Shown here one piece after another: positions 13,101-24,500 of a DNA stretch of 64,000 nucleotides. Numbering within the stretch: the stretch's first letter is position 1; each line of letters starts with the position of its first letter. The translations under genes and the position numbers were made by a program. Below the pieces are notes generated by a model. That model did no database searches and was not told the DNA's origin. It was given only the letters and a program-made list of their open reading frames with translations. The stretch is from Siniperca chuatsi (lineage: Eukaryota > Chordata > Actinopteri > Centrarchiformes > Sinipercidae): positions 22,325,733 through 22,389,732 of the forward strand of contig NC_058052.1 in NCBI RefSeq assembly GCF_020085105.1, read 5' to 3'.

Positions 13101-16100
13101 AGGATTTGACTGATGCCAATAATCAACATCTTTAAAGTTGCAAAGAAAGTAGATGTTTTCAGACGTGTTCAGTAGACCCGCGTCCTACATCCATCTGTTG
13201 TATGAAAGCAGTATTAGTGGGACGGATAACACTGCTCCACAGAGAGTAGTACAGGAGTCGAGAGAGGAAACAGTCTTGTCTAGATATTTGGTTGGGTAGA
13301 ACACTGAGTTCAACAGAAAAAAAATAATCTTCCAGCACAACCACCTAGAAAAAAAATAAAAAACAACACCACAGCGCAACAAGAGCCATGGTAGCCATGG
13401 AAACAGACATCATCTCCTCTTTTCTGTCTCTCACACACTCTTCTGCCTCCTATTTTCTCTTTCACTTAGCTTTTCCTCTCCATCTCTCAGCCTCTATCGC
13501 ATTCTCATACACACCATCTATCTATCTTTCTTTGTTCTTTCTCCATCTCCACCTCTCTGTCTACACCAACTGCATCACTCTCTCCCATTTGGTTTCTTCC
13601 CTTTTCACTACTTATTGTCCTTTCTTACTCCTTCAGTTTCCTATTTTCTTTTCCTTTCTCATTCTCTCCTGCTCCTCTTCCCATCTTTTTGTTTGCTTCT
13701 TGTCTCGATCAATTTAATTAAATTCAAGGAAGATTTACTGGCATGGATGGAAGAGAACTGATACTGCAAGACGTTTTTAATGCACTGCAAAGCAAGATAC
13801 TACATTTAACTCAGAGGTACATCAGCCTTTGTTAGTTTTTTAATTCAGTTCAATAGGCTTTATTTGTGTGATAATTAGAGCTGAAACGATTAGTTGATTA
13901 ATCGATAGACAGAAAATTAATCTGCAACCATCTATAATCGATTAGTAGTTTCAGTAATTTTTCAAGCAAAAATGACATTCACTAGTTCCCCCTTTTCCAT
14001 TGTGATGATTTGCTGTTTTACATCATTCTAAAATGATCTTTGGGTTTTGGACAGTTAGTCAGACAAAACAAGCAATTTGAAGACGTCACCTTGACCTCGA
14101 AGGAATCACATTTTTTTTTACATTTTGGAGAAAATAAACGATTAATCGAGAGTATAATCTGCAGATTAATCGATAAAGATAATCATTGTTAGTTGCAGCC
14201 CTAAAGATTATATAATTATATGAAATTGAACATCGATGGAATTGAGCAATTTGAGTTGCCAGAATATAAGATAAACTAAATAAATGCTGCAATTTCAGGA
14301 TGGTGACAGTGAACTTAATTTTTTTGCCTTGAAAAATGTGATCATGAAGAGAAACAGTGGGGTTGCCTTGACTTGATAAAAGCCTGGATTTGATGTGGTT
14401 TATTTGTGGATCAACAAAAACACACTGCATCCCAAAGATTATATGTCAAAGTGAGACCACTTGTTTCCAAAATGGTCGCAAAATGTTAAAAGTCAGACAC
14501 AAAACATGTAACATAGAATTTAACAATACAATCTTAGAAAATAAAATGCTATCAGTACAAACTAAACCATAAAAACTACCCACATTAAATGTATTTTCTT
14601 TTGGCAGAAGGCTCTTTTCTATTCTAGCTGTGCATATGTTGCTATTTTTAGAAGCCACCAGCACTGAGCCATTTCTATTTACATTGGCTGTTCAACAAAT
14701 ACAAAAGATCTGGTTTAACACTCAGTGAAGCAAATGTTTGTTGAGTGTGATCTTAACAGATAACAGTCATGTTGAGACAATGAGGTTACTGAGGGTCAAA
14801 TCAGAAGGGCTTCTATGGCCTCTATATTTGTTGCACAATACAGGGGTAAGAAAAGAACGACAAGGAACAACAGTGTCATTTTCACCAACCAGTGTTCAAT
14901 AAAACATGTTGTTGTTGTTGGTGGTGGTGGTGTTGTGGAAAGCAGCTGCATTCAACAAAAGTTCAACTGTGTTGAATCCAAATATTTAGTGCATCATGAT
15001 GGGCGAGCCCACTGGGCCACCAAGACACTGCAAACCATGGTACTTCACATATAAACAGCCTTAATCGTAAAAAACTGCTCATATGGGTAATTGATAAAAT
15101 CACAAAAACTCCTGAAGGATGTTTCTTTATTGATTGATTTGATTTATTATGAGATGTTAAAAAGCTTGGGATGGACAATATGATCTAAAATTTAAATGAC
15201 GATAATGATAAATATAATAAGGAGTATCTACTTGATACATCAGTGCATGAGATTTCCTTTCTTGTGCTGGCTAACGTTTGTAATAATTACAGAGCAAGCA
15301 GTTCAAGATTCTGGACTTTTGGACTGGACTTCGGCTCACTGAATGTCTGGTTAGATGCCTGTTATGATGTCTAACCAATAGTTGGTAATAAGATTTTGTA
15401 ATTGAAACTTGCGATGCACGCAAATGTAAGTCAGTAAGAGATTCACAATGTTGGGAATTCAACAAATTTGTTTTTTCATCCAGCCCTATACAAAAACAGA
15501 ATAAACATCAACATGTTCAAACATGTCCATCTGTGTGTCTTGACGTTCGATGGTCTGTTAAGGCAGTACTGCACATCCAAATTAAGGGGAGAAAGCTAGA
15601 GGTATCTCTACAGTGAAACAACTAGAAAAAATTCTGGTGAAACAGTGTCATGGAAAATTGTGGAAATAAATCGTGGTCCAAATGGGCTTCGCTATGTTTT
15701 AAACAGTTAAGTTTAGTTAAGTTTACTGTCACATAAGACAAAGAAAAGCAGCTAATCCTCACAAGTAAGAAACAAGTATCAAAATAGGTGAATTTTGGGC
15801 CAATTGACTAACGGATTCAAACAGATAAGCAACACTCTGAGATCTTTGGAGATTATATGGGAGTTTTTTTTGTATAAAGTCTTCCTGACTGGTTAAACAT
15901 TTGTGAAACATTTAACTTTTGGATTTATCAGCATACCAGAGCTGTGGGCCCTAACAGTCTGCATAAGACTGGTTAACCTATCCTGGGCCTCTCTGTGCCC
16001 TCAGCATTGCCCTGGCATGATGATCAGGAGATGTGACTATTTCACAACAGACTGTTGAAGGGATCAGAATGATTCTGTCTGGCTTATTGAGGCAAAGTCC

Positions 16101-19100
16101 ACTTCAGATTAGAGCCATCAAATTTGACCTTGGGATTTCAGGTCGTGAAGCACATCTAAACATGTATTGTATGTTTTTGTTATATTCTCATGGTGTTAGC
16201 AATGTAAGCGTATACATACTTAACTGGCTCTGCTCTCCAAATAGAGTAAGGTAGAATTAAAAATCTGTCCATTTTATAGTCATTAGGATAGGTAGTGATG
16301 GCATATACTGTAAGAGCAGCAAGTTACAAGCTTCAAGTGCTAGACTGAACTTTAACAACCCTCAATCTAGTGTTTATTGTGAATCATATCATGTGTGATA
16401 TGATTCTGTTTGTAATGATTTAGAACAGTGACTGTGTGACAGCATCTTGTCTATTAAACTAGTCCTAGACAACATGATTTGGCTGCCATCAGTTAAAAAT
16501 TACACCAATTTTGCTGTTCTTTTCTTGAAGGTTTACATTGTAATTTACAGAACACCTGACAACAAAATAAAATCTAATACATTATCCCTGCCAGAAACAT
16601 CAACTCATAATGAGCATTTTTTGTTGAAATTGCATCATAGTTTGTGGTGATGTTGTATTGAACTGATTATATGTTCAGGTAGGTGATCAAGGTATTTTGT
16701 GCTCTGTGTCATTGAAACCTGTAGTACTCAGTTACTGAAACCAGCTGTATGATTACTAGCGCCACCAATGCTGCTACTGTTACCTGCTGATGCTACAACA
16801 ATTACTATTAAGTAGTTGGTGTTTGGTTACTTTTAGCAGGAGTCACCTATCACCTCCTTTATTGTTTGGTTTACTTTTTGTTTCTGTCCCCTCTCACCTA
16901 CTGACCTGCTCTAACATCTGTAAACATGAACTAAGAAGCATAGATTTTGCAGTGCCCGCTCTGGAAAATTCATTTCTGTGAATTGTTTTTGTTGCTAACA
17001 TACCTTTGAAAATATATTCTTTAACAGCACCTTGATTTTTCTGTGTGTTTTTATGCTATGAATAGTTTCAACTAAACTATCTTATTTTATTTTCCACTTG
17101 TGACAACTTTAATCTCAGATACATTACTCGAACCAACTACTGGACAGACAGGGAGCTTGATAATGATATTTCCTTTTACTCTCTTTTTTATTTTTTATTA
17201 CAATGTGTGTAAATGAGGGAAAACTTGTGTAATACACATTAGTTTCACACAACAGAATTCTTTATTGAGGGTCAGCTGCTTCACCCTTGAAGTAGAGCTC
17301 TCTTCAGACACATGTAAAATATCAACATGGCAGCATGCACTAATAAAAGTGAGGGGTTTGTTCCAAAAAAAGGCACTGTCTCCTCAGTTGTCTGGAAGAG
17401 GTTCGGTTTTGCAGCGTCCGACCTTGAGTAAACCACTGTCCGCTGTAAAGTTTATGTAAAGTCTGTGGCAAATAAAAGCAGCAGCACGACTAATTTATTT
17501 CAGCATCTCAAACAGAGGCATGCAGTCGAGTGGGAGACGTGTGTGGCACTGAAGGTTGCACAATACAGCGCCAGCCCTAAAACACCTGCTAAAAAGCAGG
17601 TAACATTAGCAGAAACATTTTATTTTTAGGCCACATCGCCAAGCCCTACTTTGAAGCCATAAGAGGTAAAAATGTATAACAAGCAACAAAGCTAAAGCAG
17701 AATTGTGAAACATTGGAAACGGAAATTTGATCTCCCTCCCTGATATGATGAAAGGTATCGCTGCAAGCAAAAGTAACACTGTTAGAGGCCAGCCAAGGTA
17801 CATGACGGTGTCTGCCTCAAGTGACAATCACATTTTCCTCCACAGCCTCAGCCAAAAACACACGTGTGTGTGCATGTTTTCTGTTTCCATTCCTAGAATT
17901 AAATTTTGTCATAGTAGAAACTCCTCAAATTGTATTTACTAGGCCATGCGACACTAAAATGCTACACCGAAACCAGTACTAATAAGGAAGACATCTATTC
18001 AGTTGCGGAAGGAAGATAAATATACTTTATCACATACTTAATCAATGACCAATTACAGACAAACTGAAATGTCAAAATATTCCAATAAATCACTGCTACC
18101 ACTTTGAAAATAGCCTAAATGACAGAAGACATTCATATTCATATAAGACATTCAGACAAACATATTGACCTTTTGTTAGTTGAAGACAAACATACACAAC
18201 CTTTACCCCAACCCTGACCAAGTAACTAACTTTTAAAGCCTTGAGAATGAACCCTAACCCTTTGCTTAAGAGCCCAAAAATTGCCATCAAAAACTCACGT
18301 GTCTATGTGATGATTTACGGTATTACGGAATTAAGATTTATTCAGACATACAATACGGACATGGACAGCCGTGCACGCGGTCAGCGGACGTCAACAGGCT
18401 TCTGTACATACTACTACACTGGGGTCTGCGTACGCAGCTGCGTTCCACACATGCACACTAGGAAACAAGATGGCGACCTCATGACAGCAAGAAGAAGAGC
18501 TCCTTTGTTTGTTGTATTTGGTTGAACAAGAAAAAAGTGAAAAAAATTGTGATTAAAATGTTGCGATTTCATGATCAGAGTCCTAAAACCCTAGGCCACC
18601 AGGACGCCCCCAGCACTGGAAATGTGCACCCCAAGAAGCCAATCAAATTGACAGAACAAAGTTAATCTTTTCCCACCAGCCAATTATGTGTCCGTATGAA
18701 AATCAGAGATCTGGAAGACTGTAAAGCCAAAGTGTGGGATGATGGACAGACCAATGTCCATTGTAAAACCTTCCTGAGTCAAGACAGGTCAACATTTGCT
18801 GTGCCAAAGTGTCCACTTGATGAAAAATGTATTTCCGGAATAATGTGTGATTGTTTTGTCCTCAGTCTGTTTCTCCGCCCACAAGGAGACGTGTGCTCAT
18901 CAAATGTTCATTTACAGCCTGAACATTTCCTTATAGCATCAATGCGTGCTTGTGGTTTCAGATAACAGAAGTGTAAACGCCATTCATTGCAAGGCAAAGA
19001 GGTAGACTGCTATATGGAGGTTTCTCTATTTCTTTTAATACTGTGCAACAATGGAGCTCAATGGATACAAGTTTTACAGAATTACAGAGAATGACAGCAA

Positions 19101-19916
19101 CCATCTTTATGTAACCTGCATTGCTGAGTCCTAATGAATGACAATCACTCTTAGATTTGAGCTTGTATTTGAACCACAGGCGTCACTTCTGAATCTACTA
19201 AGTAATTTGTCAGGCTTTGTCATTAGTCTACTTGACATTTGTTGACTGCATTCCCTTGTGCAGTAGAATAACAACAAACACTGACAACAAAATTGATACC
19301 AGAGGGAACATTACTGCTTCGCTGTCACCTGGCTGTCAGTAATGTCAAGAAACATGGCAGTACTGACTGAAAAGACATCAAGGAAGTACAATGAACTGGC
19401 CTACATTATTTCTTCCATTTATTCACTGAAGCCCTGTAGCTAAATTTACACATATATCTTCTACGAAAACCGAGGAACTATTGTGTAAATTTAAAACAAA
19501 ATCAAATTTCCCCCCTTTCCTGCGTGTGTCCTATATTCCTCAAAGGTGCCCACTTATCCAGGGTTTCTATTAAAAAAAACAGACACACATGTCATGCGCA
19601 CACACACTGTGTTCAGCCAAAGGTCAGTGTGACAAGGAGCAGGGTCGGGGGGATGATTTGTGTCCATGTAGGTGAAAGGTCTCTGGCCTAACGCACCTCT
19701 ACCTTGCACTTCCCATGTAGTAGATACAGTGTAGTGTGTATGTGTGTGTGCACAGTCTGACTTGAATTACAAAGTCTAGAAGTCCTCATAAATATATTTT
19801 TTACACCATGCTTACTGTTCAGATTTCCAACATGACCTCAGGGATTATCGGCAGCAACCGTTTCTATTAAATGTCCTATTGCTTAACCTTTAATCTCAGG
19901 TTTCAGAGAGAGGCTT

Positions 19917-19994
<78 letters not shown>

Positions 19995-21443
19995 TGTGTT
20001 CCTACATTGCGTAGAGAGCACAGGACAAGAACAACACTTGCACAGCACGCTTGTGTGATAAGACAAGAACATATAGCAGCGGCCAACTGAACACTGTGTG
20101 TATACAGTTGATACAATAACATACACTCATTACAAAGCGAGCGTAACATCACAGGAAGTTTTGTCCTCTGTTATTCTTATCACTGATTCAATGTTTCACT
20201 ATTACTGTCCACCAACTTCTCTGTGCATCTCCTTAGCTTAACTAACATACGATTCTGATTATTATGACAATGCTACTACAGCTACTACTCACAGTACTAT
20301 AGCTATCACTACCTCCACTACAATTGCTTTTATTACTACATCTTTAAGTACTAGTCACTACAGTAGACCTGATATGATTAGTCAATTAACAGAAAATCGA
20401 TCAGCAACTATTTCAATTAGTTATTTTTCAAGCAGAAATGCCATTATTCCCTTGTTCCAGGTTCCCCATTGTGAGTACTTGCTATTGTTCTTTGTCTTAT
20501 GTGCTAGCAAACTAAATTAGGGCTGCAACTATTATTATACTATTATTTTCATTATAAATTCAACGGGAATTATTTTTGCAATTAATCCATAAATCGTTTG
20601 GTCTATAAGATATCAGAAAATAGTAAACAAATGGCCATCACAATTCCCTAAAGCCCAAGGTAACTTCATCATAAGGCTTTGTCCAACCAACAGTCCAAAA
20701 TCCAAAGATTTTAAAGAATCACATTAATTGATAACAAAAACAATCATTAGTTGCAGCCCTATACTACCGCTCCCTCAACTTATTCTTCTACAAGTCATAC
20801 TCTTGGTACACATACTATATCAATTACAATCATTACTGCTACAACAACCACTAGGCCCACTTTATACAATACGACTGCTGTATCAAATACATTAATACCT
20901 ACTACTAGCATTAGCACTGCAGCTACAACTGCTACTAGGTTTACCTACTACTAATAATAAACGCTGTATCTGAATGAATCTCAGTCTGCAAATCCACACA
21001 GGCAAGTTAACAAGCAGATCACTAAGCTTTAGGTAATGAGATTTTCATATCTAGCAAAACAGACAATTTGGGTGCTATCTTTCCTACTCTGTCTAGTAAA
21101 ATAACACATCAGATAGAAGAGAAAGACAGAACACGAGGACAGAAGTCTTTATTGTTTTTTTAGAAATACTAAACAGATGAGGGTTTGTGCACAGTTTCAG
21201 CTAGAAGGAAGAGTTTCTGTTGGTTTTCGGGTGTGACAAAGATCGAACAATTCCCCTCATCTTGATTTACATGATCTGTGACACACACTCACACACCCTT
21301 CCCAAATCACCTAAACACTTAGTGAAACTTGTTAGCACACCCTATTCACGATCCATCTGCAACACACAGTGGTAGAACATTGACCTAACCTTTTTGTCAA
21401 ACCTGTATATTTGTATGGGTGTCATTCTGTTACTAAATTAACA

Positions 21444-21530
<87 letters not shown>

Positions 21531-24500
21531 AGGCTGTAACCATTGACCCAAACCAGCTAGAAACTGGGTGTGCCATTGCCCTGAATTAAAGGTTCTCCTC
21601 TTAAAAAGTCACCACCTGATTTAAACAAGAAACATCAACTTAGGTCCTGATATTAAATTCTATGACTTTTCTGTGATTCTCAATAGCTAAACTGGACAGC
21701 AGACCCTATTTTCATTTTCTAGGAGCACTGCCAATCAAACTTACCCCTCCAGCCCCACCCCACAAAAACCACCTTGTATCAGCAGCCAAAGCCTAGTCTC
21801 AACACTTGTGTCACTATGAAATCTCTACCTATTGAGATTCAAAGTATGTTTTTTTTCCTGTCTTCCTACCTCATAACACCCTGTTATCTTTGACAAAATG
21901 TGAATTTCAGTCAAAACACTGGGTCATAAGTTAAAATTTCTTGAAAACTGAGACCAAACATAAACATTGCAGGCTGTGCGTCAATGTGACTATTCAGCAC
22001 ATTCGGATTTCTTGAGAAACTCGGTCAAAAACAACTGTTGGCATTGTGAATAAAACATATTAGTGCTGCTGCTAATACTGTATGTAAAACAGTGCTGTTG
22101 CACTATGATACGATCTGAATTGTACGCTTTCCAGTGGTGTTTCTATGTATATCTTTATCAAATTAGTTTTGTTGGGAGCAACTCTGTTACTGCAACCCCT
22201 CTAAATATTGTATAATGATAATGATATAGCCTACCAATACTGCTGATCTTTCTGTTTGTATTTTAAAGGTGACCCCACACAGCAGATGTGATGGTGCAAC
22301 ATGCCTCCTTCAAAGCCATGTGTCTCACAGACACAAGCAGCGTTCTACAACACCTGTTCAGGACACAAAAAACAGGCGTACTGTGTAGGAAGTTGGTGGG
22401 GTAAAAGAGAAAGTTTCCTCCACATTCTTCCACTGTTATCGTTGTAATGACTTCCTGGTGCTGGGCTGCCAAGCTCAACTTGATTGCTCACCTACCTATT
22501 CTGCACACTACTGACCAAACCCCTAAGACCACATACAGTATGACTTTAACAGTATGTGCCAAAAATGTCCAAAACCCAGCTTCGGTTAAACGGGGGGATT
22601 AAGGTATGACACAAAGGGTTATAGAAATGCACACACAAAAACATTAAGCAAACCTGTGCATTAAGCATGAAATAAAGCACACAAATGCCATGCTCAATTG
22701 ATTACTACACAACCTCTGTGGTATACAACCAAATCTAGGAAATTATAATTACTGGGATGTTCGCACATTTCCTGTCTTCATACTTCTTATTTTCATGGCT
22801 TTTGCTCTGTGATGAAAACACTGCACATTTCCCTAAGTGACCTCATACAAGTAGTGTTTTTTGAGGTAGAGAATGAAAGGATAAAGTAGTTATTGTCTGG
22901 TTAAAACAACTGTATGAAAACAGGTGACAAAATCTCATCAGGGGTTTTTAAATGGAAAGTTAATTTGCACATGCTGAAAAAAGATATGAAGTATAAAAAG
23001 AAACTTCAGCCCTGTCACACGTGATCGAACTGGAGAATGAGCCAGTTGGTTAAAATAAAGGCAATTCTGTTCCAGAAGAAAGTCAACGAAAATTGCTGCC
23101 AAGTTGCTTCTGGTGTAAACAAGGGGTACTGCAGGCAGCGTTACCCAAAAGTAACCTTGATCCTAAACCACCTCAATCCCTGAGTAGAAAAAAAATCTGT
23201 GGACAAAAGTGAAAAATCACATCCCCGAGGGGAATGCATTCCAGAGTCGGCCCTCGGTGGGGAAAAGCTTAGAGGGTTATCCTGGTTTATCAGGACGGCT
23301 GGCCTCCATAAAAGGATAACTGAGCCATAAAGCAGAGGCTCTGACTGGACATTTCAGTTTACTGATGAGATGTCCCCTTAATTACGTAATCTGGGCCAAT
23401 TCTGGTGTAGGGCCTTTCTTTCTCAGGCCACTAAGCATCACAGCAAACCACAGCAAAGAATCAATGCGTTATCAGCTGTCTGTTCATTGCAACATCACAC
23501 TTCTTGAGGAATTTGTCCATCCATAATCACACCAGTAAAGACCACATTATGCTAGATGAAAATAATGTCAATTTTGTGTATGGTGGAGTTTTCTCATGAT
23601 GATTTTCCTGTTTTCTGACTGGTTTATTTAGCACTTGAGTGCAACTTACAAATGAAATATCTCATCTCACTCACAGATACAGAATCCACAGTACATCTAC
23701 AGCGGTGTGTCTAATAAACTGCCAACATGTCTTTACCACCAAAATAAGTTCTTGAACTTGAACATGGTGATTCTGTTTTACCTTGCTGTGTTTGATTTTA
23801 TTTTCAAAGAAGAAACCACAAATAGCAAAACTAGGGAAAGGAGATAGCCAGTGCTTAAGTTAACATTTAATGCATTTCCATTGCAAACTACTGATTTTAA
23901 TGTTGCTCTGTAATACTAAAGGGTTGCACATTTTTACAGGCTGACTTCTATGGATCCATCAATCGAGGGAACAAGAACAGAAATGGTACTGCATGGTGCT
24001 TGAACAAGAGTATCTGTGAAATGATTTGCAGCCTTACATGATTGGAACAGAGAATTTACGTGCTAGTCACCTTATTTACTAATGTGATCATCAGTTAAAG
24101 CAGAACAGCAAGCAAAAGATGTGGGTAATGTGTATGCTGGTGGTAAACAAACACTTAGCCAAATTATAAATAATGTAGCCTAAAAAGTCCTTTAAAATAA
24201 ATATTCAAAAATACTCACAAAACCTTGTAGTTGGAGTCACATAATAAAAGAACAGCTGGGTGCAGTTGATATAGCAGTAAATCCCACAACAGTATCACAA
24301 AACTGATGTTGCTATATTTACTTAAGCATCCATACTTACACAGTAAAAGGTTCAACTGATGCTCGTCCCATTGTATGATTTGCTGAATAAACTCTTATAG
24401 TTTTCAAAAATATGTCTAATCTTTTGTATCTAAGGCAGAAGCTTAACGTGTTACGAATTTTTACATTAGAATGATTAGCCACAATATCTCAATATTAGAA

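Noticed and set aside
13388-13717. 109-codon Ser/Phe/Leu-rich ORF that looks membrane-like
   Set aside because: It is a translation of a pyrimidine-rich low-complexity tract in pank1 intron 1.
19883-20152. His-Thr repeat ORFs
   Set aside because: Product of the (GT)n microsatellite, with no conserved flanks.
20751-20954. Thr-rich ORF resembling a mucin-like peptide
   Set aside because: It begins inside a MITE end and continues in degenerate ACT triplets; no signal peptide or family similarity.
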